Shown here one piece after another: positions 1-10,815 of a stretch of DNA of 64,000 nt. Position 1 is the first letter of the stretch. Each line of letters begins with the position of its first letter. This DNA is from Cryptomeria japonica (taxonomy: Eukaryota; Streptophyta; Pinopsida; Cupressales; Cupressaceae), in the NCBI RefSeq assembly GCF_030272615.1, contig NC_081414.1, positions 910,105,009-910,169,008 of the forward strand, given 5' to 3'. Position numbers and translations under genes: made by a program. A model generated the notes under the pieces. That model did no database searches. It was given only the letters and a program-made list of their open reading frames with translations, and was not told where the DNA came from.

Positions 1-335
1 CAAAAGTGAAAAACAGGAATGATCATGCTATCTGGTTTTAGGGAATGCAGTACCCCATCTAAGATAGGACACAGTCTGGTTTCGAGTATACCACACCCTA
101 TATAAGACCCATGATAGTAGGGACAAGGACGAATGGTAATGATGTTGATTGATTGGCATGACAATTTTAATTAGTTTGAATGTCTGGTTTGATCAAAAAG
201 TTCATTCGTTAATGCATGATTTCATTAAAGCGCAGTGTGTGAATGAGTGCCATTGGATGTATGCTCAGCAATCTGTCTATGCACAAAGGGGATATTGTGT
301 TGTTTTGTTTTTTTCTGAGTTTTTACAAAAAAAAA

Positions 336-560
336 TTTATTTTTTCAGGACATTATTCAATTTTTATGGTTTTTTTCAAGACATTTTTCAATTTTTATGA
401 TTTTTTCAGAACATTTTTCAATTTTTTTATGATTTTTTGAGGACATTATTCAATTTTTATGATTTTTTCAGGACATTATTTAATTTTTAGGGATTTTTTT
501 TTTCAGGACTTTATTTGATTTTTTTGGATTATTTCAGGACATTTTTCAATTTTTATGATT
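336..560. repeat. Minisatellite, about seven units of ~31 bp
   Basis: Degenerate units share a core TTTTTTCAGGACATTATTCA followed by ATTTTTATGA. Unit length varies from about 30 to 36 bp because the T-runs differ in length. The block sits beyond the end of the recognisable ORF of element A and is followed by a G-rich string on the minus strand (about 562-575). Confidence 0.8.
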
Positions 561-1482
561 TTGCCCCCAGTGTCTAGCAAGGCAAGGAATATGACAGGTG
601 AATAAATAGGCTTGCTGAAATGATGGTGGATAGAGGGAAGACAAAGGCCTTTTATCATGGAGACAATATGGATGCAATTTTCAAGGGCTATTGCGTGATG
701 GGACAAGAGACTAGATATGACAATGTAAAGCAGTGACATGGCATGAGAGACATGTCAAGAGGTTTTTGAAACCATGTTTTGCATTTCACGTCCTTATGTC
801 AAATCAAGATCAAGGAATGAAAAAGAGTGTATGGATAGTGATAAGATATGGATAGGAGAAGCAAGACCAAGAATGGATAAGGGACATGGACTGAAGGTTG
901 GGATTGGCTAAGGGATAGTGGCAAAAAGTTGCAATAAGACAGGGAATATGGATGAAAGGTTATAATAAGAAAATGGATAAGGACCAAAAGCTATGATAGA
1001 CTAAAAGCTGCAAACAAGATGCATGATGCTCATGATGATCCTTGGCCTTATTAAGATCAAAGGTGGAAAGGGAAACTGGACATGAGGGACAATAGGATAT
1101 GAAGGGTAATGACAGGGGTTCGATAGGATAATGGAACAATGAAGGACAAAAGGATATGATAGGATAAAACCTGTCCCCAAGTATGGTATGCAAGAAGTTC
1201 ATAGATTACGCATGATGCCTATTTGCTAGGTTTTCACCAATGGATGAATTATTTTTGCTTTACTTCTTTTTTTCTTTTTCTTTTTTCTCACTTTTTTTTT
1301 TTTTTTTGTATTTTGACTTTTTCAAGAGAATATGGACACATGATAGGGGATGGAAGAAGGACTCAAACATCTTTTGTTTTGGATAGTATCTTTGAAAAAA
1401 ATAGACCATGACCTTTAAAAGCATGCTCAAAGACGTTGGTAGGATAAGGACATGGAAAAAGAGATGAAACTAAGGTGAGGAT
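561..1482. other. Non-coding, purine-rich stretch of element A
   Basis: No convincing coding sequence. The plus strand is strongly purine-biased with many near-copies of GGATAAGG, GGACA and GGATATG words. The bias continues into the ORF at 1483-4350, whose minus-strand codons are therefore pyrimidine-rich, so this part may be its decayed continuation or 3' untranslated sequence. Bases 1-335 likewise show nothing I can assign. Confidence 0.5.
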
Positions 1483-4350
1483 TTATGCAAAGGATTGAAT
1501 CAAAGGGATCGAAGGATGGAAAATATGCATTGGATAATAGATAGGGTATTGGAAGAATTGGGCTTCAGTGGATGGAAATGAAGGCAAGATCAACATTGCC
1601 ACACACCTTGAGGGGTGATGGACTGATGGAGGAAAAATGTATTTTGGATATTGAGATTTTGATGAAGGAATAGCTAGGGATTTGCGGACATAAGGGCCCA
1701 AAACGGATGAAGAAGGTGATGGAGGAACAAATTTGAGAGGGTTGGATGGAGGAATAGCAACTTTGGATGCCAAGTTGGATGTTTCTTTAGGCTTTTGTGC
1801 TTCAAGGAGCCACTTAGGGATCCACATGGTTTTTTATTTTTCATGCTTTTGTGATTCCTTGGAATGCATTGCTTGCACAAGGGATTTAGGAACCCATATA
1901 TATTTTGACTTTTGTTTTTGAGAAATGGGCCTTTGTGACCTTTTGGATTTTTCCTTTTCTTTTTGGATCATATTTTTATTTCTTTTTACATGTCAATTAG
2001 ATGGGACATGTTGATCCTTGAATACATGTGGATTTCTAGACTTATGACTTTTATGCTTGGAATCCAAATTGTTTGGAGGGGGAAATGAATGCATGGATGG
2101 ATATGAATGCAATGGAGTTCTTTTGGATGGATGAAATTTACTGAAGGATGTGTGCCTTTGCTGACCTTGCATAGAGGACGAAGTAATATAAGGACCTAAG
2201 ATGGATGGAAAGTATGATGGGGAAGGGATATGTTTGGATTTTGAAGGGATGTTGGATTTAGTAGGGGTACCCACGTCTTGAGGAATTTCACTGAGGCCAT
2301 GACCCTTAATATTTTCTTTGATATGGAGGGGTTCTTTCTCATGAAGGTCTACCCCTTTGCCTTTATGAATATTTTGACTTGTAGGATACTCTTTTCTTTG
2401 GGAAGAAGACACGAGTCCATTATGAGGTGGATATGATATGAGAGAAATAATGAGATCTTGAAGTGGATCGGATTGCACCAAAGAGGAAGAACCCATTATG
2501 CATGTCGAGGGTTCATGAACATCTTGCACTGACACATTTGAATCATAAAGGGGATTAGGATCATGAGGGGGACTAGGATTGTGTAGTGGACATGGTTCAA
2601 TGACAGGCTCTTCAAGAGATGGAATGGGAGAAATAATGGGATCCTCAAAAGAAAAGTGATCTTGGAGTGTATATGGAGCATTAAGACAAGGAGATGGAGG
2701 AACAAAAGGATCTTGTGGAGGATTTAAAGGAATAATTTGATCTTGACAAGGAGGAAGATCATTGGAATCCTCTTTAAAGGTTCTTTTCTCTTGACTTTTA
2801 ATGGGATCATCGGAAAGGATGGAAGGGATATCTGGAATGTCAATGGGATTTGAAAGGACATTTTTTTCATGAAATGGAATGGGATCATTTGGGATTGGAT
2901 GGATTAGGATATCTTGATCTTTCTCAGGGAATGGAGTGTCAATAGGACTTTGGATAGGATGGACAAGAGTAATGGAATCATTGCGAGTGTCTGGGGAAAT
3001 GGGATCCTAGTCAACAATTGGATGGGATGATAAGGTTTCAAGATCCTGATCTTGATCTGTTTCAAGACACGTTTCTTCATGCTCTAAATTATCCTCTTGA
3101 CATGGGGTTGGACTTTGAATATGCATGGGGGATTTTGGCAAGGGATTAATGCTTTGGCATGAAGGGGATGGAATTTGAACATTTGTGATGGATTTTGGCA
3201 AGGAATCAATGCTTGAACATGAGGAAGAGGGACTTCGAATGGGGTCCTCTAAAACAAGTAATGGCAATAAAGTGCATGGTGGCATTGGGTCTTCTATTTC
3301 TGAAACATGACAAGGATGTGCATCATGAATTGGATTATCTTGGCAGTCAATTATGGATAGCCCTTGGATAATTTCATCCTTGGGTTTATTGTTTGATGAG
3401 GGAAATATGGAAGGTTTGTGTGAAACTTCTAAAGGTGTAGGCATAGATGCCACTAGAGAGTCAATTTGTATGTGGGGGAATGAGGCATTGCTAGACATAA
3501 GTGTATTATCTTGATCTTCCTCAAATAAATCACTTGGTAATTTCCTTAAGAGCCTTGCAATAAAGCCACCTTTCTTTCGAGGTTTTGACATGGTTGTATC
3601 TGGAATTTGAACTTGTTTGGCAAGAATTTGGTCTTGGTTTGATGTCATGTTTTGATTTCGAATTAAATGTTGATCAAATTGGTTTGACATGTTCAAAATT
3701 TGGCTTGGTGTGTGCTACAACCTTTGTTTTTGAATTTATGATTGTGGTTGTTGACATTGATATGTTGATTGAACTTGTTGATATTCCACCATTGGTTGAA
3801 CTATTTGTGGACATTGTATAGTTGGTTGGACATATTGTTGAAATTGGACCATTGGTTGTGTTGGTTGAATATGTTGGACCATTGGTTGTGTCTGTTGGAA
3901 ATGTTCAAACTGTTGAAGAATTGGTTGTGATGGTTGAAAATATGATTGATAGTAAACACCTTCTTGTTCTTGTTGTGGAGGCACATAATATTGTTGTCTC
4001 TTTTCTTGAAATTGTTTCATCATCTCTATTTGAGAGATGAGAGCTGGTATGTCTGATCATTTGATAAGAGATCTTACATCAATTGGCTCAATCATTGGAT
4101 TTTGACCTGGAAGTTTTTGAAACATTTTGAACATTTGTGATCTATTCTTCTCAATGTTTTTCACTTTTTGTTCCAAAATCTCCTTTTCTTGAGATAGTTT
4201 CTCCTCTAGTTTTTGTATTTGGACATTTACACCATCATGATAAGTTTGATCCAAGTTCTGAGACATGTAGAGATTGGATTAACATGATTGATTTCTCAAT
4301 TGTGATGACATGGCTTCGTAAGAAGGTTGAGACCTCATTTCAACAAACAT
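1483..4350 (-). pseudogene. Long Ser/Pro/Asp-rich repetitive ORF of element A (non-canonical gag-position ORF)
   Basis: The likely start is the ATG at 4350-4348, at the same place after the leader as the gag ATG of element B, and the first residues (MFVEMRSQ) resemble B's (MPVETRSK). After that the two proteins differ. Here follow a Lys/Glu coiled-coil-like segment (about 4160-4260), a Gln/Pro-rich segment (3740-4020), a basic patch KPRKKGGFIARLLRK (near 3540-3590) and several hundred residues of Asp-Pro-Ile/Ser-Pro low-complexity sequence to about 1993. The frame then continues, with stops, to 1483, where two short WxPK motifs occur. Stops are at about 4057, 3736, 3717, 3007 and 1993, with further ones below. 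I see no zinc knuckle, protease or RT. Function is unknown; it could be a very divergent gag or an accessory ORF. Confidence 0.55.
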
Positions 4351-6589
4351 GTCACTATGCAATGCAACTAATGGGATTTACAAATACAACCTAAAAAGGA
4401 TGACAATGCAACTTAATGTTTTTGGACTTTTTGAATTTTTGGAGACAAACTTTTGAAATGCAAAGCTAAAGACACAACCTTGGGAAATCGAAATGAAGTC
4501 AAGACCTTAAAGGAAAAAGGACCAAATGACAATAGGACAAATTGACAATGTCTCACCTATATGCTTGGATACTAAGCTAGGTTTGACAAAAATGATATTG
4601 ATGACAAAAAGACAAAAGTTTGATAAGGTCTAGACTTCCTAACAATAACTTAGGGTTTATCAAAGATTTGCATTACTCAAGTATGGCAAAACCTAGTTTT
4701 GACACTATATGCAAAGGGACAATTACTATGCAAATGACCCTAATATGATATGATAATGACCTACGCTTAATGAGGAGACCTAGGGTATGCAAATGTGACC
4801 TAATGTTATGAGGACAAGGATGCAAATGCAAATGTATGACAATGTCAACCTAAGACAAAACCTAAGGTTGAATTATGAAATGGTATTACTCTAATGCAAG
4901 AGGACACATGCAAATGGATGACCCTTATTGATATGCAAAGGAGTATGACCTAGGTAAAACCTAACCTTGGTAGTTGACAATGAATTTGCAAAATGCAAAC
5001 CTAGGATGAGCCTAATGTTGGACATGCAATATGACACCTAAGTGAGGACCTAATAATGACATGCAAGGGGACACCTAAATGAGAACCTAATAAGGACATG
5101 CAAATGGACACCTAAATGAAATGAACCAAGTGGAATGAAAGAATGATGCTCTAAGCCCTAAGTATGGACAATGGAGGACCTAAACCTAAGTGACATGAAT
5201 GTTGAGACAAGATTTTGAAAAATGCTTTGACAACCATTTTTGAAGGTGTTTTGAACTTTGTTGAATGAAATACTCTTGTGTTTAACCTTGTTTTGAATCA
5301 ATTTTTCTTGTTTTTGGAATGAGACACAACTCAACTTTTGACAAGCAAAAAGACAAGATATTTTAACTTAGACTCAAGACAATCATGCTCATTCACACAT
5401 TTCTTATGGTAGGTAAGGACAGTAGGTACTTGAGAGGTAGACTCGTTATGAGATTCAAGGAGAATACATAGATGCTTGACCCCACGGGCTCCCCTCCATG
5501 ACACTCACTTCTCAGGGCAGCCAAGCATCAGTCCCCATGGAAATCTCCCCATGGAAAACTTAGTATCTCTTCCAAGTATCTGAACTCCTCCTTCTCAAGC
5601 AACTAGAAGGATTTTGGCCTCTAAATACAAGGTGTTTAATAAGGATTTCTGTTAAGCGCTACTCCTTGGTGTCACACAAGCATGATTGAGACACAGGCCC
5701 ACCAAGATACCAAACAAATGTAGTCACGCAAGAATGGTTTAGACCATGAGGCCCTACTTAGATGTTGATATGAGAAAGAGTCCAAGGGTCATCACTTCCC
5801 AAGTAACTACAATTCCAACGTAACCCTTCCTTCAAAGCTTTCGCCCATCAGGTATTTATTTATACTAAGTTAGAATGCCAAGGTACTCTAGCTATGCTCA
5901 CTTTGGGTCATTCCCCTCTCACGATTCTCACTTGCTTGCAAAAGAAAGAAAATGGTCGGGAAGGAAGGCCCTCTAAAGGTAACAAACAATCCAAAACATG
6001 AGAATGGTATCGAAGGTCTGGATTTCTGATCACACTAAGAAGGATGAGAGCATACTCTCCTACTCCAATGTCAAACTCGACAACCAAAGTGAACACATGT
6101 TCATTCCATCCTACTTAGCAAACATACTAGGTGCCTAATTAAAAATCACAAACACAAAGTTTGGTTGGAATATAAGGCAACCTGCAAAATCACTAAGTTA
6201 GGAGTTTGATTTGTTTGGTCTTTGACTAGCGAACCTGCATAAGATTTGTTAGTAGTTTCATTCTTTTTTTTGTCTTCATCACACGTAACGCCAAGGTGTT
6301 GCATAGAGAATCAGTACCAAAAAAAGCAGAATATAAGAACAGAATGAAAACAAAGTAATTTGCAAGTAAAAACACTGATTTTCACCTCTGTTTCTAGCCT
6401 TACACAGGCACAGAATGCCTTGACAGAGGTGCAAAATGCCTTGACACAGGCACAGGTCTCCTTAACACAAGCACAGATCCCTCCTACACAGGCACAAAAG
6501 TGTCCTGAAAGCTCTGGGTCACCCTGTTTCTTGAGTTTTCCACTTGCAAATCAGCTCAAAAGCACTCAAAAACACAGTTAAGGGGTTAA
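4351..6589 (-). other. Long leader (5' untranslated region) of element A
   Basis: About 2.2 kb between primer site and ATG without a supported gene. It matches, in inverted orientation, the leader of element B at 57841-59894: both include the Gln/Thr-type short tandem repeat, a segment around 5900-6100 matching 58370-58560, and a motif-rich end just before the ATG. The segment 4700-5130 is full of near-repeats of GACACCTAAATGA and GACATGCAAATGG. Confidence 0.7.
6395..6500. repeat. Short tandem repeat in the leader of A (~24 bp unit)
   Basis: Four to five degenerate units built on ACACAGGCACAGAATGCCTTG. The inverse counterpart is at 57920-58055 in element B (CATTCTGCACCTGTGTCAGA-type units). 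The apparent protein with repeated LTQAQ in this stretch is a by-product of the DNA repeat. Confidence 0.8.
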
Positions 6590-6609
6590 GTTCATGTCGA
6601 GTTCACCAA
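6590..6609 (-). promoter_or_regulatory. Primer-binding-site-like motif of element A (diverged)
   Basis: Minus strand TTGGTGAACTCGACATGAAC, four bases inside the LTR end. It differs at a few positions from TTGGTGAACCTGACGTGAAT, found at the equivalent place in element B (57821-57840) and, shifted by a base, in Tat-S (46057-46076). A priming tRNA would need a 3' end of GGTTCACCA; I cannot name it. Confidence 0.6.
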
Positions 6610-6613
6610 TTAA

Positions 6614-8137
6614 TTTAGATAGGAATTTGGAAATCATCAAAGCAATATAAACATTAGTCTAGCTCAATCACGAAAACTAAATTGCAATGATAACAATCCT
6701 AAAACATTCAATAGAGATATTGAAAATAAGACATTTAAACTAAATGCAAACCATTACAAACGTGAATGTCTCTTCCAGAATTCTCCATTGTCCTTCTTTC
6801 TCCTTCAAATTATTGTGTTTTTGGATCTCACCTACAAGTGCATAATCATAATATGAAAGCAAGATTGACAAGATAGCATAAGGATACTAGAAGCGTGATT
6901 GATTGATCAGGCCTTTGATTAAAGAAATTCACCCAATTTATAGACAAATTGGAGAGATGACAAGATTAGCATGAAGAGATTTGAAAGGAAATTTCAAATC
7001 AAGAATGACAAATATGACAAATTATGACAAAATTGACACTTTCTATGCAAGATTGATTGATTGACAAATTATGACAAAATTGACAAGGTTGCTATGCAAA
7101 ATTGATTGATTGACAAATTATGACAAATTATGACAAGATTGAAATGTCATTCCCATGAAATTAGGGGAGATATTAGAAAAATAGGAGAAAATAGAAAATT
7201 AGATGAATTGGAAATTAGGAAATTAGAAATTGATGGAATTTAGGAAATTAGGAATTAGGAGAAATTAGTATATTGGAAAATTAGGTAAATTAATTAATAA
7301 TTTTTCATTCATTAATTAATTCACAAAAAGAGAGAGGAATTAATTAGCCAATTAAATAAATATTTAATTGTGACAAGAAGACTTAGGATAAATAAATAAA
7401 TTATGTAACCTAGAAGGAAAATGACAAACAAGATTAAATGAATAAATCATAAAACCTTAGAAGATGAATTAGAAATGCAAGGATGACAATTAGGTCTTGA
7501 CAAAAGATAATTGATGTCGATTTGATCATGATTCTGATTAACAAAGGACCAATGCTGACAAACAATTGAGATTGGTTGACAAATTAACCAAGATTGATAA
7601 AGAGACCAAATTGATAAGCGCCAATTGATGAGGAACAATGACTAATTGATCCAAATTGACATGATTGAAAAGGACAACGATCAATGACAAATCGATCACA
7701 AAATTGACGAGATCAACAAGAGGACAAGGATTGATGACGAATTGATCATAAAATGACAATGATTGGAAAAGGACAACGATCGATGACAAATCGATCACAA
7801 AATGAAAAGATTGAAAAAAACAACAATCGATGACAAATCGATCACAAAATCGACAAGAGGACAAAACCCTAATTCTATCATCAATTAGGATTGATGATGT
7901 CCAAAATGACAGGATAAGATCAACCAAAATCATGACTGAAGATTGTTATCGATGAGACCAAATTCGAAAGTGAGATAAATGAAGAATGCAGAAGAAGGAC
8001 TCAATGTTTGCAAATGATAAAGACCAAGTGCGCAACATAGAAGAAATGTTAATGCGATGCAAAAAACCCTAAAATAAGGCAATGCACAAATGTTAAAGTA
8101 TGACTCCGCAAGTGTTGACCATTTTTAGATGTCTAAA
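6614..8137 (-). repeat. LTR of element A
   Basis: Homologous in inverse orientation to the LTR of element B at 56218-57816. On the minus strand it starts TTTAGACATCTAAAAATGG (TG mutated to TT; B starts TGTAGACACC) and ends next to the primer-site motif. It carries two tandem-repeat fields: GACAAATTATGACAAAATTG units at about 7010-7140 and units built on GATCGATTTGTCATCGATCG at about 7620-7870. Confidence 0.8.
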
Positions 8138-8154
8138 TTTTGCCCCTCTTTGAG
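8138..8154 (-). promoter_or_regulatory. Polypurine tract upstream of the A LTR
   Basis: Minus strand CTCAAAGAGGGGCAAAA lies immediately 5' of the LTR start at 8137, the position used for plus-strand priming in LTR retrotransposons. It shows that 8155-8805 is the 3' end of an internal region. Confidence 0.7.
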
Positions 8155-8819
8155 ACAATGCGATTCTAAGCCTTGTTTCAAAGAACAATAATGGAAATGC
8201 CCCAGAGAATGACAATGACAAAGGCACGTGCTCCTCACGATAGAGACATATATACTGCAACATTATGTAGTCAGCCTACGGGCCATACTTAGGACAAACA
8301 GCCCAATTTTGTACTCCAATACTGTTTTGATATATGATATGAAATGCAGCTATATGATGGGATGCAATGTGTTATGGCTTATGGTTATTTTCCATGTATG
8401 GATATCTTATGCACTGTTTATGTACCGTTGTGGAACATGTATATTTTTATGTATTTTTGATGTATTTATAATATGAAATGGATAAAATGCTTGATATAAT
8501 GCAGATGTACTAACCAATGAATGCAAGATGCAGCTTATGTTTTTGGAGATCGGAGAACTAGACCGAACTGACTGCCCAAACTAACAGAAGAAATGTTAGT
8601 AAGAAGAAATTATACAGAGGACAGTTAGAGATGAAGAAAAACTTGCTTTCACCAATGCACTTTGTAGGTGAGGACCTTTATTTAATGTAGCAAAACGGAT
8701 GCAGAGCATCATGGCATTGAAGGTCAGAGCTGAAACACAACCCTTTTTGCAAAAGACAGACACATCGCACACAAGGAATGAGTGAAGCATCCTGGGGTGC
8801 ATGAATTTAGATGTCTACA
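8155..8819 (-). other. Internal 3' tail of element A joined to a 14-bp LTR start
   Basis: No supported ORF. The last 14 bases (8806-8819, minus TGTAGACATCTAAA) match the start of the A/B LTR and abut the CCTAC flank, so they mark the true 5' edge of the insertion. The LTR then jumps straight into 3' internal sequence, which implies deletion of nearly the whole first LTR and the first interior. Confidence 0.6.
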
Positions 8820-10800
8820 CCTACCATAAACTTCCAGCGAATCAATTCCAAGGGTAGGTAAAATAAATTAAACCATTGACCTGGGGTGAAAATAATTTTT
8901 AAATAAAAGAATACAAATTACCCCCTTTTAATTACTTAATGGGTAAAATAATTTTTACCCAATAAATAAAATTCACTTCAACATTAAATAAATAATTCAC
9001 TTCAACATTAAATAAATAGTAAACACTTGAAGGCCAATATTAAATAAAAACTCCATGCACGACACGGGCTCAAAAAAACACAGAAGACTTTCAGCAAACC
9101 CAGAAATATAAATATTTCCCAGAAACTATAGAATAAAACCTTACAACAAATTTATGCCTTCATATATTTCTTTTCTCACTATACAAATTTTAGATTCATT
9201 TCTCCAAGCTCACACATTCAATCTGTAGACACGGAGCATACAGGAAAACTATAAAATAAAATATAAAAAAGTAGAATACAACTCCAACCTGCAACCCATG
9301 TTACAAAAGAAGCTAAAGAAGAGATTCCACCAGCCAAACCAAATCCAACCCAAGCTCCAGCCAAAATCCAATAGAGCAGAAAACCAAAACCAAGAAGAAA
9401 ACTTGCTAGAGAAAATTTTCTAGAGAGGAACCAACCCCCGAAAACTTCACGGAAAAAAAAATAAAAAGACAAACATTAACCAAAAACCCTAGCCTCAATC
9501 TCAGCCAATCAAAATATTCCAATCTATAATATATTTTACCAACCCCACCATATAATCAAAATTTACCTCCCTTTTTAAATTCAACCAATAAGAGAAGAGG
9601 GTAGGTAAGATAAATTTATATCATGTTTTTTAACAATTTGGTCGGAATGTTTTATCATTTTATTATTTATACAACCCACTTAATATAAAAATCAAACTAA
9701 TAAATAAAACATGAGCCACAATTAAATAAATTAAATGGGGAAATTAAATAAAATAAATGAAAGGCTCATAAATGAAATAATGAACTACATAAATATTAAA
9801 AGCCAAATAAATATTAAACCATAGGCGATTAAATAAATAAATAAATACCAATAAAGGTCAAATCATAAATAAATATAAAACACATCATAAGCTAAACAAT
9901 AAAAATTAAATAAATATTAAATCATCATTACAATAAATAAACATTTAAATATCAAATAATCAAATAACCAAAAAGGCAAGAATCCAATAAATTAAATTAA
10001 ACATTAGATAACCAAATAATCAAATCGCTATTAATCAAAATAATTAAAATTAACATCATTAATTATTTAATCTCGCATCAATAACCAAATAGTCAATCTC
10101 AACATAAAAGGAATAATCAGCCAATACTAACATACTCACAACACAGAAGAAACCCAGCTTACTAACTATCATGACGACTTGCGCCAAGACACTGACGACT
10201 CACAGTGAACAACTTAGACCTAGAGTATGTGAGGGGAAATTGTGTCAACTCCAAACCACATACCATTGGGATTTAAAGACATGCTCAGACCTGTGGAGCC
10301 AGGTGGAGTCGGTATCTGGTACCTGCAAATCCTGCATCCACAAAGAAACAATACAACATATGCATATATATATTATAACAGACAAGGGTTAGAGAATCGC
10401 AATGACACATCCCGCTCGCAATGAGTGATGTGGAATTGTCTCTATCCCAAAGACAGTCATACAACAATCAAACACACCATAAGATCAACTCATCATAGAT
10501 AATCATTAAATATGGTTACTACATAAAACCATCATCAAGTGCATGATTAGTATAATTCATGATTATAGTAAGGCATGTAAAATCCACCAACAATTATGCT
10601 CATCAAATCACATGATCAATATAATCTTTCAATAGTCAATCACATAATAAGCATATGGTGTCTAATAAATCACGGGATCATTAATGATAGTATCAACATC
10701 CTATAAATCATCTGAAATAGCCTATGCCCAATAGTGTCTATCACACATGAATTAAAGGTCAACTCTAGTCAAACAAGTCAAGTTAGGGGTGGACCCTACA
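8820..10800 (-). repeat. 3' LTR of the LARD-like element (first ~2 kb)
   Basis: Aligns base for base with 16955-18913 apart from scattered substitutions and indels: a duplicated 30-bp CACTTCAACATTAAATAAAT segment near 8970-9020, an extra ~60 bp near 9890-9950 and a much shorter TA run near 10365. It begins, on the minus strand, TGTAGGGTCC. The section 9660-10080 is dense in AAATAAAT. The remainder is interrupted by element A at 8819/8820. Confidence 0.85.
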
Positions 10801-10815
10801 TCCTCCCCCCCTTAG
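10801..10815 (-). promoter_or_regulatory. Polypurine tract of the LARD-like element
   Basis: Minus strand CTAAGGGGGGGAGGA directly upstream of the 3' LTR start TGTAGGGTCC. Confidence 0.8.

Larger units (their letters stand above)
1..8819 (-). mobile_element. Element A: Tat-type LTR retrotransposon relative, partial and tandemly arranged
   Basis: Read on the minus strand from 8819 downward this is a 14-bp LTR start, a 650-bp internal 3' tail with a polypurine tract, a 1.5-kb LTR, a primer-site-like motif, a 2.3-kb leader and a long degraded ORF, leaving the window at base 1. The LTR and leader match those of element B (56218-59894) in inverted orientation. The right flank (from 8820) continues as the interior of another element's LTR whose intact counterpart reads through at 16955, so A inserted there; CCTAC at 8820-8824 is the likely target duplication, its partner lying off-window. 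The layout is not a simple LTR-internal-LTR element and suggests unequal recombination plus deletion. Confidence 0.75.

Noticed and set aside
6360-6581. Small Gln/Thr/Ala-repeat protein
   Set aside because: Produced by the ~24-bp leader repeat; the equivalent place in element B is read on the other strand and has no matching ORF.
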